Below are positions 33,149-42,323 of a DNA stretch of 64,000 nt, piece after piece; position 1 is the stretch's first letter, and each line of letters starts with the position of its first letter. The translations under genes and the position numbers were made by a program. The stretch comes from Roseateles subflavus (GTDB taxonomy: Bacteria > Pseudomonadota > Gammaproteobacteria > Burkholderiales > Burkholderiaceae_C), in NCBI RefSeq assembly GCF_030285365.1, contig NZ_JASVDS010000005.1, positions 248,001 to 312,000 of the forward strand. The letters are read 5' to 3'. The notes beneath the pieces were generated by a model. That model did no database searches. It was not told the DNA's origin and saw nothing but the letters and a program-made list of their open reading frames with translations.

Positions 33149-34069
33149 TCAACGCGAACGGCTGGCGAGACGCGCGCCGAGGGTCCGCGCCTGCTGCAGA
33201 TGCGCCTGCAGGCTCGGCAGCGTCTGCTGGGCAAAGCGCCGGACGTCGCTGTCCGAGGCCCTGGCAGCCGCGCGCTGGAAGTCGGCGACGGCGCGCTTGT
33301 GGTCGCTGACCATCTGCTGGACGAAGGCGTGGTCGAAGTCCGCGCCACTCAGGCCCTGCAGCCGCTCCATCGTGCGCTGCGCCGAGGCGGACAGCGCGGG
33401 CGTGCCCATGCCGGCGCTCCCGCTGCTCCCGCTGTTCACGGCCGTGCCGGGTGTCGTCCGCAGGCCAGCCCCGGGCGGCGCCCCGGAGGCGGCATCGGAC
33501 GGCAGGGGCGAGGCGCTGGCGGACGAGGAGGCCATGGCGGCGCCCGCGGGGCCGCTCCCGCTCGTGCTGCCCGACGGCATCCCGCGGTTCTCGGGCCAGT
33601 CCAGGCCGGCGCGGCTGCCGAGCGCCCGCAGCTCCCCGTTCACGCGGGTGTGGTCCTCCACGAGGTGCTCGGCGAAGCGCTGGAGTTCGGCGTTCTGCGC
33701 GCGGCTCTGCGCCAGACGGGCCAGCTCGACCTCCGCCGTGCCCGAGGCCAGCGCCTGGGTCAGGAACTGCTGGTCCGCGCGCTTGAGCCGGCCCCCCGAG
33801 GCGTTGTCGGCGCGCTGGCGGTCCGTCAGCACGGCGTCCGCGCCGTCGGAATGCGGCCCGGAGGCCGCGGGCGCGCGCGTCGGCTTGGACGCGCGCGGCT
33901 GCCCCTGGGTGGATGGGGGGGTGGACTGCAGGGCGGGTGCGCCCGTCAGCGGCGCGGCGACGGCGCCCGGCCACGGGCCGGCGGTGACGCCGACCAGGCT
34001 CACCACCGCGGCGGTGATGAGCCAGCGGGCCAGCGGGGTCAGACGGTGCGTTCGATGGGATGGCTTCAT
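33149..34069 (-). CDS. DUF4142 secreted protein with low-complexity insert
   Basis: A 306-residue exported protein (signal peptide around residues 16-39, ending AVAA). The DUF4142 four-helix bundle is split: ADQQFLTQALASGTAEVELARLAQ and RFAEHLVEDHTRVNGELRAL form the first half, FDHAFVQQMVSDHKRAVADFQ and RRFAQQTLPSLQAHLQQA the second. About 80 Gly/Ser/Ala-rich residues lie between, much longer than the usual linker. DUF4142 is ferritin-like and often stress-induced. GGAGGGAT precedes the ATG at 34069. In the operon with the CBS gene. Confidence 0.87.
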   Translation of the reverse strand: MKPSHRTHRLTPLARWLITAAVVSLVGVTAGPWPGAVAAPLTGAPALQSTPPSTQGQPRASKPTRAPAASGPHSDGADAVLTDRQRADNASGGRLKRADQQFLTQALASGTAEVELARLAQSRAQNAELQRFAEHLVEDHTRVNGELRALGSRAGLDWPENRGMPSGSTSGSGPAGAAMASSSASASPLPSDAASGAPPGAGLRTTPGTAVNSGSSGSAGMGTPALSASAQRTMERLQGLSGADFDHAFVQQMVSDHKRAVADFQRAAARASDSDVRRFAQQTLPSLQAHLQQARTLGARLASRSR

Positions 34070-34085
34070 CGGATCCCTCCTGTCA

Positions 34086-34649
34086 TCAGCTTTCAACATG
34101 AAGCTGGCGCGTGCCGGGAGGCAATCGGTGTGCGCGCCGGCCGCGCGCCCCGCCCCAGGCCAGCCCGATCCCGAAGGCGAGGTAGACGCGGCACAGGCTG
34201 GCGTCGCTCAGGTGCCGCTCGAAGCCCGGGCTGAGGCGCGGCGGCACCAGCACCAGGTCGACCCAGGCGGCGATGGCGCTGAGGGCGAGGGCGTTGACGA
34301 GGTCGTGGCTCGGCACCTCGCTCGCCGGCGCCGGCGGCCTCCGGCTGGGCGGGCGCGCGCGCGGCGGCGGTGCACCGGCCTGGCGGTGGCCCTCGTAGAT
34401 CGCGCTCCAGAAGCACGAGGCGCCCCAGTGGATGATCGCGCCCACCAGCGTGTAGCGCGCACTCAGCCCGCACTGGCGCAGCGCGCTCTCGGGCCAGAGC
34501 CAGTGGCTGATGGCATTGAGCGGTGCTGCCCCGCTGCAGGCGTCCCGCCGGCCCTGGCGCACCAGCAGGAGGCCCGAGACCAGCGCCGCGCAGGCGCCGC
34601 GCTGCAGGATGCGGCGCAGCAGCGGGGCCGGGCCTGCCGGCCGGCTCAT
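34086..34649 (-). CDS. Hypothetical integral membrane protein
   Basis: A 187-residue protein with hydrophobic stretches at CAALVSGLLLV, YTLVGAIIHWGASCFWSAIYE (about 70-90), LVNALALSAIAAWVDLVLVP (about 120-140) and CRVYLAFGIGLAWGG (about 155-170), so three or four membrane spans. No family recognised. The ATG at 34649 overlaps the stop of the proline-rich gene (ATGA), which supports both frames. It is followed 17 nt later by the DUF4142 gene and appears to belong to the same sigma-54 operon. Confidence 0.7.
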   Translation of the reverse strand: MSRPAGPAPLLRRILQRGACAALVSGLLLVRQGRRDACSGAAPLNAISHWLWPESALRQCGLSARYTLVGAIIHWGASCFWSAIYEGHRQAGAPPPRARPPSRRPPAPASEVPSHDLVNALALSAIAAWVDLVLVPPRLSPGFERHLSDASLCRVYLAFGIGLAWGGARGRRAHRLPPGTRQLHVES

Positions 34650-35026
34650 GCGCCGTTCGGCGGCCGCGGAGCGCGGCCGGCGCCGCATGCCCGAAGCGGC
34701 ACACCTGTCGGCAAATCCTGCGGCAGAGCGGGGGACGCGTCCCGGCGGGCCCGGGCATCGCCGCGCCGCCCCATCGGCGCCGGAATCTCCGGGGGCTCCC
34801 GCACGGGGGGCGGCCTCTCGATGGGCTCCGGCTCGTCGATCTCCGGCGGCGGCGGGTCGGGCGAGCGCTGCGGCCCATGCGGCGGCGGTGACAGCGGCGG
34901 CAGCTCGGGCGGGATCGGCGGATTGATGTGGGCCTCCCACGCCGGCGGGGGGGGCAGCAGCGGGGTGATGAGCAGGGCCATGGGCATGGCCACCGGCTGG
35001 GCGAGGGGCAAGGGGGTGGTGGGCAT
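34646..35026 (-). CDS. Proline-rich protein with N-terminal hydrophobic segment
   Basis: A 126-residue protein. LPLAQPVAMPMALLITPLLPPPP is a short hydrophobic start, then a region about one-third proline (PPIPPELPPLSPPPHGPQRS, DPPPPEIDEPEPIERPPP) and a basic end. It could be an extended periplasm-spanning or surface segment. AGGAG lies 6 nt before the ATG at 35026 and a sigma-54 promoter 30 nt upstream of it. First gene of a four-gene operon with ATGA coupling to the next frame. No homologue recognised. Confidence 0.65.
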   Translation of the reverse strand: MPTTPLPLAQPVAMPMALLITPLLPPPPAWEAHINPPIPPELPPLSPPPHGPQRSPDPPPPEIDEPEPIERPPPVREPPEIPAPMGRRGDARARRDASPALPQDLPTGVPLRACGAGRAPRPPNGA

Positions 35027-35067
35027 CGGCTTCTCCTGCCACCCGGGACGGGGCGGCTCGACGGCCT

Positions 35068-35081
35068 GCAATCTCCGCACC
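35068..35081 (-). promoter_or_regulatory. sigma-54 promoter of the proline-rich/DUF4142/CBS operon
   Basis: GGTGCGGAGATTGC on the - strand. Predicted start about 35056, leader 30 nt. Back to back with 35094-35107, 12 bp between -24 elements. Confidence 0.52.
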
Positions 35082-35093
35082 CGCGCCGACTCC

Positions 35094-35107
35094 GGCGCGC
35101 GCCTTGC
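35094..35107 (+). promoter_or_regulatory. sigma-54 promoter of the SDR gene
   Basis: GGCGCGCGCCTTGC. Predicted start about 35119, leader 23 nt containing GAGGAG. Confidence 0.58.
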
Positions 35108-35141
35108 CCCCACCCGCCTGATGCCTCTGAGGAGTCCCGCC

Positions 35142-36140
35142 ATGGCCGATCCCCGCTCCCGGCACCCGCCGGCGCCTGCCGCCACCCCTGCCGCCACGCC
35201 AGCCCGCACAGCAGCCCCCACAGCAGCCCCCACAGCAGCCCCCACGTCGTCGAGCGCCAGGGACGAGGCGATCCAGACGGGCCCCACGCCTCATCCGTCC
35301 GCCCTGCCGCCTCAGCACCTGGCGGGTTCGGGGGCGGAATCGGCGCTGGAGCCGCCCCCGCGCTATCGGGCCGAGCACTACCGCGGCAGCGGCAAGCTCG
35401 AGGGCATGGTGGCGCTCATCACCGGGGCGGACTCGGGCATCGGCCGGGCCGTGGCCGTGCTGTTCGCGCGCGAGGGCGCGGACGTCTGCATCGTCTACCA
35501 CCGCTCCCACGATGACGCCCGGGAGACCGCCCTCCACGTGGAGGCCGAGGGCCGGCGCTGCGTGCTGATGGCGGGGGACGTGCGGGACCCCGATTTCTGC
35601 GAGCTGGCCGTGCGCGGCTGCGTGACGGAGCTCGGGCGGCTCGACGTGCTGGTGAACAACGCCGCCTACCAGCGTCACGCCGACTCGCTGCTGGAGATCG
35701 ACCGCGAGCAGCTGGCCCTGACCTTCCAGACGAACATCGATGGCTATCTGCAGATGGCCCGGGCCGCGCTGCCGCACCTGAAGCGCGGCGCCTGCATCAT
35801 CAACACGGGCTCCTCCACCGGCCTGCGCGGCAACCCCAGGCTCCTGGACTACGCCACGAGCAAGGGCGCGATCCACGCCTTCGCCAAGTCGCTGGCCCTG
35901 AACCTGCTGCCGCAGGGCATCCGCGTCAATGCCGTGGCGCCGGGGCCGGTCTGGACGCCGCTCAATCCCGCGGACCTGAGCGCCGAGCAGGTCGCCGAGT
36001 TCGGCCGCCACAGCGACATGAAGCGGCCCGCGCAGCCCGAAGAGCTGTCCCCCGCCTATGTCTTCCTGGCCTCGCCCGTGTGCGCCTCCTACATCACGGG
36101 CCTGGTGCTGCCGGTGACCGGCAGCGTCGGCGCGATCTGA
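35142..36140 (+). CDS. SDR family oxidoreductase (YghA-like)
   Basis: A 332-residue classical SDR with an 80-residue low-complexity N-terminal extension that includes the repeat TAAPTAAPTAAPT. The core: GMVALITGADSGIGRAVAVL (NAD(P) binding), LDVLVNNAAYQ, IINTGSSTGLRG (Ser) and DYATSKGAI (YxxxK), ending YITGLVLPVTGSVGAI. The PPPRYRAEHYRGSGKLEG lead-in resembles E. coli YghA and Bacillus stress dehydrogenases. GAGGAG precedes the ATG. Sigma-54 promoter immediately upstream. Substrate unknown; the family includes glucose and general-stress dehydrogenases. Confidence 0.87.
   Translation: MADPRSRHPPAPAATPAATPARTAAPTAAPTAAPTSSSARDEAIQTGPTPHPSALPPQHLAGSGAESALEPPPRYRAEHYRGSGKLEGMVALITGADSGIGRAVAVLFAREGADVCIVYHRSHDDARETALHVEAEGRRCVLMAGDVRDPDFCELAVRGCVTELGRLDVLVNNAAYQRHADSLLEIDREQLALTFQTNIDGYLQMARAALPHLKRGACIINTGSSTGLRGNPRLLDYATSKGAIHAFAKSLALNLLPQGIRVNAVAPGPVWTPLNPADLSAEQVAEFGRHSDMKRPAQPEELSPAYVFLASPVCASYITGLVLPVTGSVGAI
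35209..35244 (+). repeat. Three tandem copies of a 12-nt unit
   Basis: CAGCAGCCCCCA repeated exactly three times inside the SDR gene, coding for APTA-type repeats; in frame, so copy-number change would not disrupt the protein. Confidence 0.8.
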
Positions 36141-36169
36141 GCGGCTGAACGCCCCGGGCCGCGGGGGCA

Positions 36170-36183
36170 GGCGCACGGATTGC
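36170..36183 (+). promoter_or_regulatory. sigma-54 promoter of the GT4 gene
   Basis: GGCGCACGGATTGC. Predicted start about 36195, leader 35 nt with AAGGAG. Confidence 0.6.
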
Positions 36184-36229
36184 CGCCTGAGGCCTTCTGT
36201 CCGCCCCTCCCCGAACGCAAGGAGCGTCC

Positions 36230-37405
36230 GTGCGCATCGCCTACGTCACCGAAACCTATCCGCCCGAAGTCAATGGGGTGGCCCTCAGCGTCGAGCGGGT
36301 GGTGCGCCACCTGCGGACCCGCGGCCATCTGGTGGACCTCATCCGGCCCGCGCAGGCCCACGAGCGGCCCGGGCCGGCGGAGGCGGGCGCGGGGGGCGAG
36401 GGAGACCAGTGGCTCACTCGCGGCTGCCCGATCCCGGTCTATCCCGACCTGCGCTTCGGGCTGGCCAGCGTCGCGTCCCTCGCGGCGCGGATGCAGGCCA
36501 TGCAGGTCGAGCAGGTGCACCTCGCCACCCCCGGCCCGCTGGCCTGGGCCGCACTGCTGGCCGCCCGGCGCCTGGGCCTGCCCGCGAGCGCGGACTTCCG
36601 CACCAACTTCCACCAGTACACGCGCTACTACGGCCTGGGCTGGCTGAGCCCGCTCGTGGAGGCCGGCCTGCGGCAGCTGCACCAGCGCACGCAGCGCACC
36701 TTCGTGCCCTCGATGACGACCTACCGCCACCTGGCCTCGCGGGGCTTCACGCAGCTGCAGTGGCTGGGGCGTGGGGTCGACACCGAGGGCTTCTCGCCCG
36801 CCTGGCGATCGGACGCCCTGCGGCAGGACTGGCAGGCGCAGCGGGGCATCGTGCTGCTGTACGTCGGACGCCTGGCGGCGGAGAAGAACGTGGAGCTGGC
36901 GCTGAGGGCCCACGCGCTGCTGAGCCGGGCCCGCCCCGACTGCCGCATGGTCGTCGCGGGCGACGGGCCGCTGCGGGCGCGCCTGGAGCGGCGCTATCCG
37001 GCGGTCCGCTTCCTGGGCACCTTGCGCGGCGAGGCGCTGTCGCGCTGCTATGCCAGTGCCGATGCCTTCCTGTTCCCGAGCCTGTCGGACACCTTCGGCA
37101 ACGTCACGCTGGAGGCCATGGCCTCGGGCCTGCCGGTGCTGGCCTTCAACACGGCGGCCGCGGGCGATCTCATCGTGCCGCGCGTCAACGGCTTCCTGGC
37201 GACCGTGGGGGATGACACGGCCTTCCTCGACGGCGTGCTGCGCTTCGCCGCGCCGCCGAGCGTGTACGAGTCGCTGCGGCGGCAGGCACGCGCCACGGCC
37301 CTCAAGCATCCGCACGCCGGCGTGCTGGCGGCCTTCGAGGCGGCGCTGCTGGCCCTGCGCGAGGCCCCGGCGCCCGCCGAGGCGCTCAAGGCCCCGGCCG
37401 TCTGA
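36230..37405 (+). CDS. Glycosyltransferase family 4 (GDP-mannose-type, MgtA-like)
   Basis: A 391-residue GT-B enzyme. RIAYVTETYPPEVNGVALSV is the typical start of the MgtA-like alpha-mannosyl/glucosyltransferase subgroup; FRTNFHQYTRYYGLG, GRGVDTEGFSPAWR, LLYVGRLAAEKNVELAL and DTFGNVTLEAMASGLPVLAF (E-x7-E-like motif) follow in order. Family members glycosylate diacylglycerol or glycan acceptors; sugar uncertain. The start is a GTG at 36230 with AAGGAG 5 nt upstream. It follows the SDR and converges on the deacetylase gene. Confidence 0.88.
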   Translation: MRIAYVTETYPPEVNGVALSVERVVRHLRTRGHLVDLIRPAQAHERPGPAEAGAGGEGDQWLTRGCPIPVYPDLRFGLASVASLAARMQAMQVEQVHLATPGPLAWAALLAARRLGLPASADFRTNFHQYTRYYGLGWLSPLVEAGLRQLHQRTQRTFVPSMTTYRHLASRGFTQLQWLGRGVDTEGFSPAWRSDALRQDWQAQRGIVLLYVGRLAAEKNVELALRAHALLSRARPDCRMVVAGDGPLRARLERRYPAVRFLGTLRGEALSRCYASADAFLFPSLSDTFGNVTLEAMASGLPVLAFNTAAAGDLIVPRVNGFLATVGDDTAFLDGVLRFAAPPSVYESLRRQARATALKHPHAGVLAAFEAALLALREAPAPAEALKAPAV

Positions 37406-37414
37406 GTCCCTCTC

Positions 37415-37438
37415 ACAGGGCCTGTCAGGCCCTGTCAG
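37415..37438. terminator. Possible hairpin between convergent genes
   Basis: AGGGCC-TGTCA-GGCCCT near 37417-37433 is a perfect 6-bp stem inside a duplicated CCTGTCAGGC, with no T-run. Lies between the convergent GT4 and deacetylase genes. Confidence 0.35.
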
Positions 37439-38253
37439 GCCGTGTCGGCCAGCAGATCGGCCAGCTGCTCCAGGCGGACGGCCTGCCGCCGCTGGCCCAT
37501 GGCCGCGATGGCGACGTCGCGCCAGGACGCCCAGGTCGAGGCGTGGCCGGCATCGGCCGGGTGCAGCTCCAGGCGCAGCAGCAGGCGGTCGGACTGCAGT
37601 CGGCGCAGCGCGCCGTTCCAGGCGATGGAGGCCGCCCGCCGCCAGGCCGAGCGGCTGCTCCAGACCTGCGCCGTGCACCGCAGCGAGGGCCCCTGCGGCA
37701 GGAGCGTCACCTCGCGCAGCGTGCAGGTGTAGCGCAGCGGCTGCTCGCGCAGCGCCTCCCACGTCCCGCGGCTCATCAGCCAGGCGGGCGCCACAAAGCC
37801 GGCCGGCCGCACGCCCAGCGAGCCCATCCAGTCGCGACCCGCCCGCAGCCGGCGCAGGGCCTCGTCGTGGTCGAGCGCCGCGAACTCGCCCTCCCCGGCG
37901 GTGTAGACGCGCCGCAGCCAGCGCTGCGCGGGGCCCTGGGGCGTCAGCGGGTCCCGGTGGTCGTAGCCATGCAGCACGAGCTCGTCGCCCAGGGCGGCCC
38001 GCTGCAGCAGCCAGCGCTCGAAGGCCACGTTGCGGGGCCCGCCGTGGTAATGCGGCACGACGAGCAGGCTGAGCGGCGCGATGCCCAGGCCCTCCAGCGC
38101 CGCCACGAGGATGCGGCAGCGGGACCAGGTCTCCGGGGCGACGTCGTGGATGACGGCGGCCAGCAGCTTCTGCCCGGGCAGCAGGGCATCGGCCAGGGGG
38201 CGGGCCGGACCGGCCGCGGCGCTCCGATGGGGGGCGGGGGTGGGAGCAGTCAT
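37435..38253 (-). CDS. DUF2334 polysaccharide-deacetylase-like protein
   Basis: A 272-residue NodB-fold protein. LLAAVIHDVAPETW supplies the HD-type metal/catalytic start, LSLLVVPHYHGG the second, ELVLHGYDHRDP (H-x3-H-like) the metal site, and VRPAGFVAPAWLM and LELHPADAG the later motifs. Likely deacetylates a glycan or is a related hydrolase; no signal peptide is seen, so cytoplasmic action is possible. A sigma-54 promoter places the start site exactly on the ATG at 38253 and no ribosome site exists: predicted leaderless. Confidence 0.82.
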   Translation of the reverse strand: MTAPTPAPHRSAAAGPARPLADALLPGQKLLAAVIHDVAPETWSRCRILVAALEGLGIAPLSLLVVPHYHGGPRNVAFERWLLQRAALGDELVLHGYDHRDPLTPQGPAQRWLRRVYTAGEGEFAALDHDEALRRLRAGRDWMGSLGVRPAGFVAPAWLMSRGTWEALREQPLRYTCTLREVTLLPQGPSLRCTAQVWSSRSAWRRAASIAWNGALRRLQSDRLLLRLELHPADAGHASTWASWRDVAIAAMGQRRQAVRLEQLADLLADTA

Positions 38254-38264
38254 GGGCGCCACCG

Positions 38265-38278
38265 GCAAGGCGTGCGCC
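38265..38278 (-). promoter_or_regulatory. sigma-54 promoter, leaderless configuration (DUF2334)
   Basis: GGCGCACGCCTTGC on the - strand. Eleven nt separate the -12 GC from the ATG, so +1 coincides with the A of the start codon. Confidence 0.55.
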
Positions 38279-38291
38279 CAGGGGCGGGCCG

Positions 38292-40817
<2,526 letters not shown>

Positions 40818-40856
40818 GGAAGTCCTTTGGGATGGCCCTGCAAAGAGGGCGGGCAG

Positions 40857-40870
40857 GGTATGGCGATTGC
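40857..40870 (+). promoter_or_regulatory. sigma-54 promoter of the DUF6496 gene
   Basis: GGTATGGCGATTGC. Predicted start about 40882, leader 50 nt. Confidence 0.5.
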
Positions 40871-40931
40871 CGCTCCTGCCCAGGCCCGTCGCGGTTGACA
40901 GGCCACAGCACAGGACAGGCAGGAGCGAACC

Positions 40932-41165
40932 ATGAGCAAGGCATCCACGCTGGCAAGCAAGAGTCCCGCCTCCCCGACCGGGCGCACGTACGGCCCGCGG
41001 GCCCAGCAGGAGGTCGCCAAGGCCCTGCACGAGGAAAAGCAGGGCGACCTGCACAGCGGGCGCAGTGGCAAGGTGGTGACGGACCCGAAACAGGCCATCG
41101 CCATCGGGCTGTCGCGGGCACGCAAGGCGGGGGCGAAGGTGCCCCCGCCGCCGGGCAAGACCTGA
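40932..41165 (+). CDS. DUF6496 domain protein
   Basis: A 77-residue basic protein. The core QEVAKALHEEKQGDLHSGRS followed by GKVVTDPKQAIAIGLSRARKAGAKVP matches the DUF6496 family pattern (K-V-M-H-E-x-K-x-G-x-L-x-SGRSGKKV-x2-KQAIAIGLSEARKAGAKVP). The high positive charge suggests nucleic-acid binding, but no function is established. AGGAG precedes the ATG. Stand-alone gene divergent from katE, with a sigma-54 promoter. Confidence 0.82.
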   Translation: MSKASTLASKSPASPTGRTYGPRAQQEVAKALHEEKQGDLHSGRSGKVVTDPKQAIAIGLSRARKAGAKVPPPPGKT

Positions 41166-41188
41166 CCCCAGCAGCTTGCAGGGCCGCC

Positions 41189-41875
41189 TCAGCCCTGCTC
41201 GCTCAGCAGGATCTCGACGCGGCGGTTGCGCTCGCGCCCCTGTTCGCTGTCATTGCTGGCCAGCGGCTCGCGGGAGCCCCGGCCGGCGACCACCATCTGG
41301 GAGGTGGGCACGCCACGGGCGGCCAGGTAGTCCCGGACCGTCTCCGCGCGTTGCAGGGACAGCGGCTGGTTCAGCGCGTCGTTGCCGCTGCTGTCGGTGT
41401 GGCCGACGATGGTGACGCGCATGCCGCCGGAGAACTCGCGCGCGAACCGGTCGAGCACCGGGCGCATGCCGGGCCGCAGGTCGGCGCGCCCGGTGTCGAA
41501 GGAGACATCGCCTGGCACGTGCAGGCGCAGCTGGTTGTCCGCGGTGCGGCTCACCTCGATGCCGGTGCCGGCGCTGGCCTGCTCCAGCGCCCGCTGCTTG
41601 TCTTCCATGCGGCGGGACCAGGCATGCCCGGCGATGGCCCCCAGCGCGCCGCCGATGACGGCGCCGGTGCCGGTGCTGCCGCCGGTGGCGGAACTCAGCA
41701 CCGCGCCGGTGGCGGCCCCGACGGCGGCGCCCGTGGCGGTGCGCCGGCCGGTGTCGTCCATGGAGGCGCAGGCCCCCAGCAGGCTGCTCGCGGCCACGGT
41801 GGACCAGAGGGCAGGCCGCCAGCCCGTGCGGGCCGGGCGGGCGCAAAGGGTGAGGGGTCGGGATGGTTCGAACAT
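41189..41875 (-). CDS. OmpA-family lipoprotein with glycine zipper
   Basis: A 228-residue outer-membrane lipoprotein. The lipobox is SLLGAC (Cys about 37), then a glycine-zipper segment TGAAVGAATGAVLSSATGGS and VIGGALGAIAG (about 48-85), then the OmpA-like peptidoglycan-binding domain: VSFDTGRADLRPGMRPVLDR, VTIVGHTDSSGNDALNQPLS, and GRGSREPLASN with R-x2-NRRVEI at the end. This architecture (YiaD/Pal-like) ties outer membrane to peptidoglycan. GGGAG precedes the ATG at 41875. A strong terminator for the upstream gene sits 36 nt before it, so it needs its own promoter or read-through. Confidence 0.9.
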   Translation of the reverse strand: MFEPSRPLTLCARPARTGWRPALWSTVAASSLLGACASMDDTGRRTATGAAVGAATGAVLSSATGGSTGTGAVIGGALGAIAGHAWSRRMEDKQRALEQASAGTGIEVSRTADNQLRLHVPGDVSFDTGRADLRPGMRPVLDRFAREFSGGMRVTIVGHTDSSGNDALNQPLSLQRAETVRDYLAARGVPTSQMVVAGRGSREPLASNDSEQGRERNRRVEILLSEQG

Positions 41876-41910
41876 GGCAGCACTCCCGGGCCCGCCAGGG
41901 GACCCATCAA

Positions 41911-41942
41911 ATAAAAAGGGCCCGGACCCTGCGGTCCGGGCC
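41911..41942 (-). terminator. Intrinsic terminator (- strand)
   Basis: GGCCCGGACC-CTGC-GGTCCGGGCC, a perfect 10-bp stem with a 4-nt loop, followed on the - strand by TTTTTATTTG. Terminates the 42048-42254 transcript and lies in the leader zone of the OmpA gene. Confidence 0.85.
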
Positions 41943-42047
41943 AAGAGGGCGCGCACACGAGCGCCCGGGGGAGGGGTGACGGGCGCGGCGGGCCGAGCGA
42001 GGGCCGCCGCGCCAGGCCCGCAGGCATGGCGGCAATGCCAGCGTCGC

Positions 42048-42254
42048 TTACTCGCCGTCCTGTTGGGCCGGTGTCTGGCGGCTCTTGCCTTCGGCTTCCT
42101 GCTTGGTGGCGCCGGCCTGCGACTTGCGCGGCTCGTCCTGGCCCTTGCGGGCCTCGGTGCCGGGCTTCTTCTCGGCCTGGCCGTCGTTGCGGGTGTCCTT
42201 GCGGCCGTCGTGGGGGCTGTCGCTGTGGCTGTCGTTGCGGTTCTGTTGAGTCAT
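42048..42254 (-). CDS. Small highly charged hypothetical protein
   Basis: A 68-residue, almost wholly polar protein (QNRNDSHSDSPHDGRKDTRN and GQAEKKPGTEARKGQDEPRK) with no hydrophobic segment: very likely intrinsically disordered, comparable in composition to hydrophilin/KGG-type stress proteins though no motif is exact. AAAGGATC lies before the ATG at 42254. A strong sigma-54 promoter (42304-42317) and intrinsic terminator bracket it as a single-gene unit, which supports it being real. Confidence 0.7.
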   Translation of the reverse strand: MTQQNRNDSHSDSPHDGRKDTRNDGQAEKKPGTEARKGQDEPRKSQAGATKQEAEGKSRQTPAQQDGE

Positions 42255-42303
42255 GGCGGATCCTTTGCGTGGCGTCGGTCCCTGCGCCGACAGTCCCGGG
42301 GCG

Positions 42304-42317
42304 GCAAGCCCCATGCC
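42304..42317 (-). promoter_or_regulatory. sigma-54 promoter of the small charged protein
   Basis: GGCATGGGGCTTGC on the - strand. Predicted start about 42292, leader 38 nt. Confidence 0.65.
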
Positions 42318-42323
42318 CGGGTG

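Noticed and set aside
34700..34720. A further CGGCAAATC-CTGCGG dyad
   Set aside because: It lies inside the coding region of the proline-rich gene (34646-35026), where it encodes LPQDLPT, and is not between divergent promoters.
40818..40931. Possible sigma-54 site for katE
   Set aside because: On the - strand the only TTTGC has CC instead of GG at -24; the other GG-N10-GC pairs lack a T-rich -12. No call made.
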